From Lonepinella koalarum (lineage in GTDB: Bacteria; Pseudomonadota; Gammaproteobacteria; Enterobacterales; Pasteurellaceae), in contig NZ_SRHX01000008.1 of assembly GCF_004565475.1 (NCBI RefSeq), positions 1-64,000 of the forward strand: a DNA stretch of 64,000 nucleotides. The letters run 5' to 3'. Each line of letters begins with the position of its first letter. Within the stretch, counting starts at the first letter, position 1. The translations under genes and the position numbers were made by a program. Below the pieces are notes generated by a model, which saw nothing but the letters and a program-made list of their open reading frames with translations, was not told the origin of the DNA and made no database searches. Positions 56,116-64,000 of the stretch are shown one piece after another.

Positions 56116-56273
56116 AATTACAAACATCCAAATAATGTCGATAATGACCAACAATAGGTACTATAGAAGCATCTGGAGCTTATTGATGAAATTGCTATTT
56201 TTAGTAAGTCCATTTATAATGAATCGAAACTTTTTAAGGAAAGATAACGCGTAGAATCAACGAAGGTAAAAAT

Positions 56274-57032
56274 ATGTACCATAAACCAACTGAGCGTGTT
56301 CTAAGTGTTTTTACACACCTTGCCAACTGGCGAGAAGGGAGAACTTTGACTGATTTGGCAAATAGTCTAAATATTCCCAAAAGTACTATTTCACCAATAT
56401 TGCAAGAAATGGTGTATCAAAATTATTTATATTTAGATAACCAAACAAATAAATATCATATTGGTATTACCACTCACGCAATAGCTTCTTATTATGATCC
56501 GCTCCAAGAAATATTTACTCATATTCAGCGAGAAATGAAAAATATTACAGCAAAAACAAATGAAATTTGTCAGTTGGGTATTTTAGAAGGTCCAAATGTG
56601 TTATATATTGCAAAAGAAGAACCAACAAGTAATTTAGAAATTCAAATTATTTCTTATGTTGGAAAACTAATACCCGCATATTGCACGGCCTTAGGAAAAT
56701 CACTTCTTGCAGGTTATGACATATCTCAATTAAAAGATCTGTACCCCAATGGGCTGTTAGCCCAAACAGAAAATACAATTACAGATATAAATAAGTTGAA
56801 AAAACAATTAGATAATTTCTCAGTAGAAAATATTTTTTATGAGGAAGAGGAAGTAACACCTTATCTATGTTGCTACGCTACACCAATTAATCTGCATAAT
56901 AATCAGAGAATAGCCTTAAGTATCAGTTTGCCTGTTTTTAGAGTGAATGAAACAAAAAAAACGTTAATCAAAAAACTTTTACTACAGGCGAGAGAAAAGT
57001 TTAATGTAATTAATAAAGAATTATCAGTTTAA
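56274..57032 (+). CDS. IclR-family regulator (YjhI-like)
   Basis: A 252-residue regulator. The N-terminal winged helix is at residues 8-68 (RVLSVFTHLANWREGRTLTD, then IPKSTISPILQEMV), and the C-terminal effector domain begins near residue 85 and includes IPAYCTALGKSLLAG, the usual IclR block. It is divergent from the aldonate operon, as yjhI is in E. coli, and is the likely repressor binding the 56010 palindrome. AAGGTAAAAAT precedes the ATG. Confidence 0.9.
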   Translation: MYHKPTERVLSVFTHLANWREGRTLTDLANSLNIPKSTISPILQEMVYQNYLYLDNQTNKYHIGITTHAIASYYDPLQEIFTHIQREMKNITAKTNEICQLGILEGPNVLYIAKEEPTSNLEIQIISYVGKLIPAYCTALGKSLLAGYDISQLKDLYPNGLLAQTENTITDINKLKKQLDNFSVENIFYEEEEVTPYLCCYATPINLHNNQRIALSISLPVFRVNETKKTLIKKLLLQAREKFNVINKELSV

Positions 57033-57165
57033 TTTTTTGTAGCTTGAGTTATTTTTAGTCTTCGTGCAACTACTATAATGCTATAAAAATGAGTGAAATA
57101 AGTGTCTTTCCACTATCTCTCAACATATGGACAACAACAAAAAACTCACTAGTTAGAAAGAAATA

Positions 57166-57198
57166 CGGTGGAAATTTTAAGATTTTCCACCGCGCTTT
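57166..57198. terminator. Terminator between IclR gene and lipA
   Basis: CGGTGGAAA (57166-57174) and TTTCCACCG (57184-57192) form a perfect 9-bp stem, with CGCTTTAATT beyond on the plus strand and TATTTCTTTC on the minus. It lies between converging genes. Confidence 0.7.
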
Positions 57199-57219
57199 AA
57201 TTAAGTCTACTTTACAAAA

Positions 57220-58182
57220 TTATTTCACAACCCCACCACTCGCCTGTAAATCCGCATGATAAGAAGAACGTACGAAAGGTCCACAAGCCGCGTGTTCAAA
57301 TCCCATGGCTTCGGCTTTTTCGCGTAGTTCATCAAATTCTGTTGGCGGGACGTAACGTGCTACTGGTAAATGATGACGGCTTGGTTGTAAATATTGTCCC
57401 AGGGTGAGCATTGTCACGCCGTGATTACGCAAATCTTGCATTACTTCTAAAATTTCATCATTAGTCTCACCCAAGCCTACCATTAAGCCAGATTTAGTGG
57501 GTATATTAGGGAATTGTTGTTTAAAGCCTTTGAGTAATTTTAATGACCAATCATAATCTGCGCCCGGACGGATTTCACGATATAAGCGTGGTACATTTTC
57601 CAGATTATGGTTAAACACATCTGGTGGATTTTCTTTTAGAATGTCAATTGCTTGTTCAATTCTCCCACGAAAATCAGGTACTAGAATCTCAATTTTAGTA
57701 TTTGGATTCAAAGCCCTAATTTCACGCACCGTGGCAGAAAAATGAGCCGCACCACGATCGGTTAAATCATCACGATCGACCGAGGTAATCACCACATATT
57801 TTAATCTCATGTCCTGTACGGTTTCCGCGACTTTGCGTGGTTCATCAGGATCTAATGGCAACGGTTTACCATGTGCTACATCACAGAATGGACAACGACG
57901 AGTACAGATCGCGCCCATAATCATAAAGGTCGCTGTACCATGATTAAAACATTCATGTAAATTCGGGCAAGAGGCTTCTTCACACACTGAGTGCAAACCG
58001 TGACGACGCATACCATTTTTAATGCTATCAATTTTTGCCGAATTCGCTGGCAATTTAATTTTCATCCACGACGGTTTTTTTAATAATTCCTGATCGGGAT
58101 CGATATTTTTGACTTGAATAATTGACGTTTTAGCCGCATCACGGTATTTAACGCCACGTTCCATTTTAAACGGAGTACCCAT
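57220..58182 (-). CDS. lipA: Lipoyl synthase
   Basis: A 320-residue radical-SAM enzyme inserting sulfur into octanoyl-protein. Two iron-sulfur clusters: the auxiliary one from [12 protein letters not shown] and the radical-SAM one from [19 protein letters not shown] at the C-terminus supplies the serine ligand. It lies 32 bp after lipB with ribosome site AGGATAGTAA. Confidence 0.98.
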   Translation of the reverse strand: MGTPFKMERGVKYRDAAKTSIIQVKNIDPDQELLKKPSWMKIKLPANSAKIDSIKNGMRRHGLHSVCEEASCPNLHECFNHGTATFMIMGAICTRRCPFCDVAHGKPLPLDPDEPRKVAETVQDMRLKYVVITSVDRDDLTDRGAAHFSATVREIRALNPNTKIEILVPDFRGRIEQAIDILKENPPDVFNHNLENVPRLYREIRPGADYDWSLKLLKGFKQQFPNIPTKSGLMVGLGETNDEILEVMQDLRNHGVTMLTLGQYLQPSRHHLPVARYVPPTEFDELREKAEAMGFEHAACGPFVRSSYHADLQASGGVVK

Positions 58183-58214
58183 TTACTATCCTATCATCTA
58201 TTTTAAACAAAAGT

Positions 58215-58886
58215 TTAATTGTTAAAAATTTGTTGCATATTATAGCCTAAAATTTTGCTAAAGTGTGCAACTAATTTTGGCGCAACTTTCTCACAGGTAG
58301 CATCTGTAGGATCAATAAAATCTGCTAATTGACACATTTCCAGCCCAGCATAACCACAAGGGTTAATATAGTGAAACGGCTGCAAATCCATCTTAATGTT
58401 TAACGCTAAACCATGAAAGGAACAACCTTTACGAATCCGCAAACCAAGAGAACAGATTTTTTTCTCAATACCCTGACAATCCACATATACACCGGGGGCA
58501 TCTGCTTTAGGGTAGGCTTGTACGCTGTAATCTGCTAAAGTTTTTACGACAGATTGTTCTAAAGCAGTAACTAAATGACGAACGCTAAGATCTCGTCCCG
58601 CTGCTTTGTGACGTTTAATATCAATCAATACATACATCACCTGTTGCCCCGGTCCGTGATAAGTAATCTGTCCACCACGATCCGACTGTACCACGGGAAT
58701 ATTGCTCGTTTGCAATAAATGCTCAGGTTTACCGGCTTGCCCTTGGGTAAAAACCGGATTATGCTGTACAAGCCAAATTTCATCCGCAGTATTTTCATCA
58801 CGTTGATCAGTAAATGCCTGCATTTGATGCCAAACATCTTGATAATCCTGTCTGCCAAGTTGACGGATAATTAATGGAATATTCAT
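58215..58886 (-). CDS. lipB: Octanoyltransferase
   Basis: A 223-residue enzyme that moves octanoate from acyl carrier protein to lipoyl domains. [12 protein letters not shown] is the signature, [19 protein letters not shown] holds the catalytic lysine region and [11 protein letters not shown] the catalytic cysteine. It sits between ybeD and lipA. Confidence 0.97.
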   Translation of the reverse strand: MNIPLIIRQLGRQDYQDVWHQMQAFTDQRDENTADEIWLVQHNPVFTQGQAGKPEHLLQTSNIPVVQSDRGGQITYHGPGQQVMYVLIDIKRHKAAGRDLSVRHLVTALEQSVVKTLADYSVQAYPKADAPGVYVDCQGIEKKICSLGLRIRKGCSFHGLALNIKMDLQPFHYINPCGYAGLEMCQLADFIDPTDATCEKVAPKLVAHFSKILGYNMQQIFNN

Positions 58887-58904
58887 CCTTTTTCTCCACT
58901 AAAT

Positions 58905-59210
58905 CTATAGCACCATTCTCACACCATCAATTTTTGCTAGTTCCACATAAAGGGTTTCCACTTGCGCAATATTTTCCGCAATAATATCAATAGATACGGA
59001 ATTATAAGTACCTTTCGAGCTAATGTGTTGGCGTGGGTTGTAATCCCCCTTGGCGTATTTTTGTGTTACGACGACGACATCATCCATTAAGTCTGGACGA
59101 TTTTTCCCCACTACTTTGAAAGTAAAAGAGCAAGGGAAGTTTAACAAATCTTTTAATTGTTGCTGGGGAATATCGGCTAAATTAATTTCTTTTACGTTAA
59201 TATCGGTCAT
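58905..59210 (-). CDS. ybeD: YbeD/DUF493 family protein
   Basis: A 101-residue protein, slightly longer than E. coli YbeD (87). It has the ACT-like beta-alpha-beta fold: LLNFPCSFTFKVVGKNRPDL, then SSKGTYNSVSIDI. The function is not settled; position before lipB is conserved in gammaproteobacteria. Ribosome site AAGGAAAAAT. Confidence 0.93.
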   Translation of the reverse strand: MTDINVKEINLADIPQQQLKDLLNFPCSFTFKVVGKNRPDLMDDVVVVTQKYAKGDYNPRQHISSKGTYNSVSIDIIAENIAQVETLYVELAKIDGVRMVL

Positions 59211-59227
59211 ATTTTTCCTTAAATTTT

Positions 59228-59261
59228 AAAAAAAAGCACCGCACTTACATCAAAGTGCGGT
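59228..59261 (-). terminator. Terminator after dacA from paired uptake signals
   Basis: ACCGCACTT (59238-59246) and AAGTGCGGT (59253-59261) form a 9-bp stem; on the minus strand GCTTTTTTTT follows. It separates dacA from ybeD-lipB-lipA, with read-through possible. Confidence 0.8.
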
Positions 59262-59293
59262 AGATTCTTCATAAATTTTTCTTATTTTATTCT

Positions 59294-60475
59294 TTAAAAC
59301 AAACTTTTAATTGTCAAAATTAGCCAATCCCAAGCACGCCCAAAGATACCGGCTTCACCCACATCTTTCATCACTTGAAGATTAACCGTCGCAATATCTT
59401 TACCGTCTAATTGATAAATTACTTTACCAACGTTTTGTCCTTTCACTAACGGTGCTTCAAGTCCTTTGCCGTCATATTCAACACGCACTTTTAGATCCGT
59501 TTGGCGACCTTTTGGAATGGTGATAAACCCATCTTGTAACACCCCCACAGCGACTTTATTTTCATCACCATAATAAACCGATTTTTCTTCGATAGCCTTA
59601 TCGGCTTGTAAGGTTTTTATGGATTCAAAATTATTAAAACCCCATTGTAATAATTTCTTACTTTCCACCTCACGACCTTTATACGTCGCTACGCCCATGA
59701 CCACAGAAATTAACCGCATTTCACTATTATTTATGGCAGAAGCCACTAAATTATAGCCTGCTTGATCCGTATGTCCGGTTTTTATACCATCCACATTAAT
59801 CGTTTTATCCCACAATAAACCATTGCGGTTCGGTTGTTTAATTTTATTAAACGTGAAATCCTTTTCCGCATAAATTTTATATTCTTCAGGTAAATCACGA
59901 ATAAGATGCGCACCAATAATCGCCATATCGCGGGCAGATGAATATTGATTTGGATCATCTAAACCATGTGGTGTAGTGAAATGGGTATTTTTCAAACCAA
60001 ACTGTTCCGCATATTGATTCATCATTTCAATAAATTTATCTGTTGAACCAGCCACGTGTTCTGCTATGGCAACACAAGCATCGTTGCCCGACACCACAAT
60101 AATCCCACGATTTAAGTCGGAAACAGAAACCTGTTGATTTAAATTTAAGAACATTTGTGATGAACCGGGGAAATTTTTCCCCCATGAACTTTCACCGATA
60201 GTCACCGTATCTGTTGAACTAATTTTACCTTGTTTAATCGCATCCCCCACCACATAACTGGTCATCATTTTGGTTAATGACGCAGGGTATTGACGTTGAT
60301 CAGGATTTAAGGTTGCCAACACAGCACCTGAATGATAATCCATTAAAATATAGGTTTGAGCATTAATTTGTGGTGGGCTAATACCAAAATCCACATCAGC
60401 CACACTAGTAAATGATAAGGATAATAAACTGGCAGCCAATGCTATTTTTGTTTTTTGGGTTAACTTTTTTAACAT
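59294..60475 (-). CDS. dacA: D-alanyl-D-alanine carboxypeptidase (PBP5/6)
   Basis: A 393-residue S11 penicillin-binding protein. Signal peptide ends near SFTSVAD; active-site SLTK with S66 and K69; SGNDAC motif; KTGHTDQAG. The C-terminal amphipathic helix (AWDWLILTIKSLF) anchors it to the periplasmic face of the inner membrane. It trims the terminal D-Ala of stem peptides. It follows rlpA by 19 bp. Confidence 0.97.
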   Translation of the reverse strand: MLKKLTQKTKIALAASLLSLSFTSVADVDFGISPPQINAQTYILMDYHSGAVLATLNPDQRQYPASLTKMMTSYVVGDAIKQGKISSTDTVTIGESSWGKNFPGSSQMFLNLNQQVSVSDLNRGIIVVSGNDACVAIAEHVAGSTDKFIEMMNQYAEQFGLKNTHFTTPHGLDDPNQYSSARDMAIIGAHLIRDLPEEYKIYAEKDFTFNKIKQPNRNGLLWDKTINVDGIKTGHTDQAGYNLVASAINNSEMRLISVVMGVATYKGREVESKKLLQWGFNNFESIKTLQADKAIEEKSVYYGDENKVAVGVLQDGFITIPKGRQTDLKVRVEYDGKGLEAPLVKGQNVGKVIYQLDGKDIATVNLQVMKDVGEAGIFGRAWDWLILTIKSLF

Positions 60476-60494
60476 ACTAATACTCCTTTAATAT

Positions 60495-60983
60495 TTAATT
60501 TCGAACTAGGTGTAATTTTTCCACTTTCACATTTGCCACTCCCGACGAAATCATGCCAAGTTGTGATGCAGCCGAGCGAGACAAATCAATCACTCTAGAT
60601 TTGGTGAAAGGTCCACGATCATTAATTCTCACCACTACTTGACGATTATTTTTTAAATTCGTCACTAATACATGAGTGCCTATCGGTAATGTCCTATGTG
60701 CAGCGGTTAATTTTGTGCTATTGTAAATTTCACCGCTGGCAGTACGATTACCGTGAAATTTTTGGTGATAATAACTGGCTTTACCGGTTTTTTCATAATG
60801 TGCTGATCCAGTAGATATATTGGTATATTTTTTACCATTCACCGTATAAATATTTTTATCATTGATCTTTGCGATCTTAGCTAAATTTACTGTAGGCGTG
60901 CTTTTTGTCGCTTGCGCAGAAGATGTACAAGAGGTTAAAAAAAACGCTAAACAGATTGCTAATAATAGTTTAAATTTATGCAT
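60495..60983 (-). CDS. rlpA: RlpA septal-ring lipoprotein, minimal form
   Basis: A 162-residue lipoprotein starting at ATG 60983 behind GAGAGATTT; a longer frame 14 codons upstream is unlikely. Lipobox FFLTSC. The double-psi beta-barrel runs from GKASYYHQKFHGNRTASGE to INDRGPFTKSRVIDLSRSAA, with the Asp/Glu of the lytic transglycosylase active site. The SPOR domain found at the C-terminus of E. coli RlpA is absent. Confidence 0.93.
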   Translation of the reverse strand: MHKFKLLLAICLAFFLTSCTSSAQATKSTPTVNLAKIAKINDKNIYTVNGKKYTNISTGSAHYEKTGKASYYHQKFHGNRTASGEIYNSTKLTAAHRTLPIGTHVLVTNLKNNRQVVVRINDRGPFTKSRVIDLSRSAASQLGMISSGVANVKVEKLHLVRN

Positions 60984-61036
60984 AAATCTCTCAATTTTAT
61001 TAAATACCATTTTATATAGAGTCACTTAAAAGGGAT

Positions 61037-62158
61037 TTAGTTCCCTTCCCCATAAAGAGTTTTCGTTTTATGAGTATGAATTGACATCACGATGCCAAAT
61101 CCAGCCATTAATGCAACAAAGGATGTACCGCCATAACTCACCAGTGGTAAAGGCACACCCACAACGGGTAAAATGCCACTCACCATGCCAATATTGACGA
61201 AAATATACACGAAAAAAATTAAAAAAGTTGCCCCGGTTAAAATACGCCCAAAAGCATTTCTTGCTTGAGCCCCCATAACCAATCCACGGCTAATAATGAA
61301 AAAATAAATGGTCAATAAAATTAACACACCAATTAAACCATATTCTTCACTTAATACCGCAAAAATAAAATCCGTATGCGGTTCAGGTAAAAATTCTAAC
61401 TGAGATTGGGTACCTTCCATCCAGCCTTTGCCCCATATTCCGCCCGAACCAATGGCAATTTTTGATTGCAAAATATGATAACCCGCACCTAAAGGATCTT
61501 TTTCAGGATCAAACAAGGTTAACACCCTTGTGCGTTGGTAATCATGCATCAAATAAATCCACATAATCGGAATAAATGCCGCCAGCCCTAACACCGCAGT
61601 TAAAATAATCCACCAGCTCATACCGGCTAAGAATAACACAAAAATACCAGATGCGCTGACTAAAATAGCGGTGCCTAAATCTGGTTGAATAGCAACCAAT
61701 AAGGTGGGAAAAATAATCATCATAAAAGCGACTAAAGTCTCTTTCCAATTAATCGGCTGTTGTCGATTTCCCAAGTAAACCGCCACCATCAGCGGAACCG
61801 CCAATTTAACGATTTCAGATGGTTGGAATCGAACGACCCCTAAATCTAACCAACGTTGCGCTCCTTTACTGGTGGTTCCAATTAAATCCACTAATACTAA
61901 CATAATCACCCCCGCAATATATAAAATAGGCGCAATTTGTTGATAAAATCGTGGGGGAAGCTGTGCCATAATAAACATCACTACAAAACCTAAAATCACT
62001 TGAATGACACGGCTACGAAACATCACTTCACTGCCACCAGACGCACTATAAAGTACTAATAATCCATAACCTGAAATCACGAGCAAGCCGATTAATAACC
62101 AAAAATCAAGGTGCAGTTTTCCCCATAAGCTAGGAATTAATGATGGTTTCTCATTCAT
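61037..62158 (-). CDS. rodA: Rod-shape peptidoglycan glycosyltransferase RodA
   Basis: A 373-residue SEDS protein with ten membrane helices. [12 protein letters not shown], the catalytic-loop [21 protein letters not shown] and [17 protein letters not shown] are hallmarks, as is [10 protein letters not shown]. It polymerises glycan strands with PBP2 in the elongasome. The start overlaps the mrdA stop by four bases (ATGA). Confidence 0.97.
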   Translation of the reverse strand: MNEKPSLIPSLWGKLHLDFWLLIGLLVISGYGLLVLYSASGGSEVMFRSRVIQVILGFVVMFIMAQLPPRFYQQIAPILYIAGVIMLVLVDLIGTTSKGAQRWLDLGVVRFQPSEIVKLAVPLMVAVYLGNRQQPINWKETLVAFMMIIFPTLLVAIQPDLGTAILVSASGIFVLFLAGMSWWIILTAVLGLAAFIPIMWIYLMHDYQRTRVLTLFDPEKDPLGAGYHILQSKIAIGSGGIWGKGWMEGTQSQLEFLPEPHTDFIFAVLSEEYGLIGVLILLTIYFFIISRGLVMGAQARNAFGRILTGATFLIFFVYIFVNIGMVSGILPVVGVPLPLVSYGGTSFVALMAGFGIVMSIHTHKTKTLYGEGN

Positions 62159-64000
62159 TCTGTCATCTCTATTTCTGTTGCATTTTGCACCGCACTTTCA
62201 GCATTAATACTCGGTTCGGCATTATCAGGTGCAACGGATTGTTGTAGTTGATTAATTCTTGGTAAACGTTGTAATAAATAATAATCCATCACTTGACGCA
62301 CGATGGGTGCCGCATTACTCGAACCGCCACCAGCATTTTCTAAAATCATTGCCACCACTACCTTAGGATCATCATAAGGTGCATAAGCCATAAACCAAGC
62401 ATGGTCATGCAAGAATTTTTTTAAATTACGTGCATCATATTTTTGCCCTTCTTTTAAACTAAACACCTGAGCTGTGCCCGATTTACCCGCGGCATCATAA
62501 GCCGCTCCAGCAAATGCCTTACGACCCGTTCCCGATGCGCCATGAATCACGCCAAACATACCGCGTTTAGCCGCTGTCCATGCACCTTCTGTCGGCTCCG
62601 TAATATCTTCATATAACAGCGGATCTTTATAACGTTCTAGCGATGAACCATTAATTTCTTTCATTAAGTGTGGCGTATTTACTCGACCATTATTGACTAA
62701 TACAGCAAGCGCCTTAGCTAATTGTAATGGTGTTGCCGTCCAATAGCCTTGACCAATCCCCACTGGAATGGTATCACCTATTACCCAAGGTTTTTTATAA
62801 CGCCGTTGTTTCCATTCACGATCAGGCATAATCGCCGCAGTTTCTTCTTTAATATCTATTCCCGTCGGCATACCAAAACCAAATTTTTTCATCCACTCGG
62901 ATAAACGATCAATACCTAATTTATAAGCCACTTGATAAAAATAAGTATCAGAAGATTCAGTAATCGCTTTTTGCAAATCCGTATTACCATGCCCCGATTT
63001 TTTCCAGTCACGGAATTTTTTGGTGCTATTTGGCAACATCCAATAACCTGGATCGAAAACTGTGGTACCAGAGGTAATCACATTTTCAGTTAACGCTGCT
63101 ACAGCAATAAAGGGTTTTACCGTAGAAGCCGGCGGGTAAGCTCCCTGTGTTGCGCGACTATATAACGGACGATCTTCATCATCTAACAAACGTTTATAAT
63201 CTGCGCCAGAAATACCGCCTACAAATAAATTATTGTTATAACTCGGACTAGATACCATCGCCAAAATACCGCTATCTTTCGGATCTAACACCACCACCGA
63301 GCCTTTTTGCTTACCTAACAAATCCATAATAAATTGTTGTAACGGCAAATCAATGGTGAGATGAATACTTTTGCCCGCAATCGGTTGTTGCTCGCTCAGT
63401 TTACGAATCACTTTACCACGGCTATTAATTTCTACCTGTTCATAACCCGGTTTACCGTGTAATTCATCTTCATAATAACGTTCAATCCCCAGTTTACCAA
63501 TATCCGTGGTGCCGGCATAATTTGCATCTTTTTCTTCTTTCTTTAGTCGTTCCGCATCTTTATCATTAATTTTCGACACATAGCCTAAAATATGGGTCAT
63601 GGCTTCGTCATATAAATAATTCCGCTTAAAATAAGGTCGAATATCCGCACTTGGATAGTTATACTGATTCACCGCAAAGCGAGCTATTTGTTCTTCATTT
63701 AAATTCGGTTTTAAAAGAATCGGCGTATAACGGGTTGAACGACGACGTTCTTTCTTAAATTGTTCAATATCTTCATCCGTTAATCCCACCACCATGCGTA
63801 ATTCTGCAAAAGTGCGGTCTAAATCCTCCACTTTTTCTGGCACAATATATAAGCCAAAAAACGTCAGATTTTCTGCCAATAAGGTACCATTACGGTCATA
63901 AATCAAACCACGCGTGGGGGCAACGGGTAATAATTTAATTCGATTACCATTCGAACGTGTTTGATATTTATCAAAATCCACCACTTGCAAATGATATAAA
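62155..64000 (-). CDS. mrdA: Penicillin-binding protein 2 (5' end outside window)
   Basis: The frame is open through the right edge, so the N-terminus with its membrane helix is missing. What remains, about 614 residues, begins [20 protein letters not shown] and has the pedestal and transpeptidase domains with catalytic [17 protein letters not shown] and KSGTAQV. It crosslinks peptides during elongation. A TTG at 63990 is not the start. It heads the mrdA-rodA-rlpA-dacA operon. Confidence 0.97.
   Translation of the reverse strand, partial: LYHLQVVDFDKYQTRSNGNRIKLLPVAPTRGLIYDRNGTLLAENLTFFGLYIVPEKVEDLDRTFAELRMVVGLTDEDIEQFKKERRRSTRYTPILLKPNLNEEQIARFAVNQYNYPSADIRPYFKRNYLYDEAMTHILGYVSKINDKDAERLKKEEKDANYAGTTDIGKLGIERYYEDELHGKPGYEQVEINSRGKVIRKLSEQQPIAGKSIHLTIDLPLQQFIMDLLGKQKGSVVVLDPKDSGILAMVSSPSYNNNLFVGGISGADYKRLLDDEDRPLYSRATQGAYPPASTVKPFIAVAALTENVITSGTTVFDPGYWMLPNSTKKFRDWKKSGHGNTDLQKAITESSDTYFYQVAYKLGIDRLSEWMKKFGFGMPTGIDIKEETAAIMPDREWKQRRYKKPWVIGDTIPVGIGQGYWTATPLQLAKALAVLVNNGRVNTPHLMKEINGSSLERYKDPLLYEDITEPTEGAWTAAKRGMFGVIHGASGTGRKAFAGAAYDAAGKSGTAQVFSLKEGQKYDARNLKKFLHDHAWFMAYAPYDDPKVVVAMILENAGGGSSNAAPIVRQVMDYYLLQRLPRINQLQQSVAPDNAEPSINAESAVQNATEIEMTE

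Overview
The window comes from a member of the Pasteurellaceae that uses the Haemophilus influenzae-type DNA uptake signal: the 9-mer AAGTGCGGT or its complement recurs about twenty times, often as inverted pairs acting as terminators. Gene content and order (bolA-nqrABCDEF-apbE-nqrM-mnmA, thrABC with a leader peptide, lptCAB-ptsN-rapZ without rpoN, mrdA-rodA-rlpA-dacA-ybeD-lipB-lipA) fit that family. I cannot fix the genus from sequence alone.

Layout. 1-180: right end of an IS200/IS605-type insertion sequence with the last codons of tnpB. 318-4896: right end of an integrated prophage or genomic island (clamp-like protein, two HNH-type nucleases, small unknown proteins, HTH/excisionase-like protein, tyrosine integrase) abutting a tRNA-Ser(UGA) gene at 4924-5013, the likely attachment site. 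5131-7140: purB-hflD. 7275-10349: histidine phosphatase and DASS anion transporter, divergent from a LysR regulator. 10473-20831: a hexuronide catabolic island (uxuA-uxuR, divergent from SDR reductase, HAD phosphatase, GH3 glycosidase, GPH transporter, uxaC, porin, eda) with two CRP sites and several UxuR-like operators between the divergent arms. 20884-29398: mnmA, nqrM, apbE and the Na+-NQR operon. 29672-35755: bolA/yajG, an EmrAB-type efflux pair, an M15 peptidase, dapE and an ArsC-like protein. 35812-40796: thrA-thrB-thrC preceded by a thr leader peptide and attenuator. 40961-44953: yggS, lptCAB, ptsN, rapZ. 45200-51260: a LysR regulator and a catechol meta-cleavage set (extradiol dioxygenase, tautomerase, decarboxylase, hydratase, acetaldehyde dehydrogenase, aldolase). 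51691-57032: an E. coli yjhFGHI-like aldonate cluster with IclR regulator. 57220-64000: lipA-lipB-ybeD-dacA-rlpA-rodA-mrdA, the last running off the window.

How the genes cooperate. In the uronide locus the predicted route is porin, then GPH import, GH3 cleavage, glucuronate, UxaC to fructuronate, SDR to mannonate, UxuA to 2-keto-3-deoxygluconate, and Eda after phosphorylation; no KDG kinase is present here. The catechol set should turn catechol into pyruvate plus acetyl-CoA, but the semialdehyde dehydrogenase needed to feed the tautomerase/decarboxylase branch is missing from the window. The yjh-like cluster should import an aldonate, dehydrate it and cleave the product to pyruvate plus an aldehyde. 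I saw no perfect uptake signals from about 257 to 20,940 or from about 47,415 to 59,235, stretches that coincide with the mobile element and these catabolic islands, suggesting they were acquired.

The most interesting leads are the hexuronide locus with its NagZ-like GH3 enzyme, the incomplete catechol pathway, a family of multi-hairpin intergenic repeats with compensatory base changes, a PtsN whose phospho-histidine is replaced by arginine, an 11-base homopolymer inside mnmA, and the mobile-element end whose integrase stop region doubles as the tRNA terminator.
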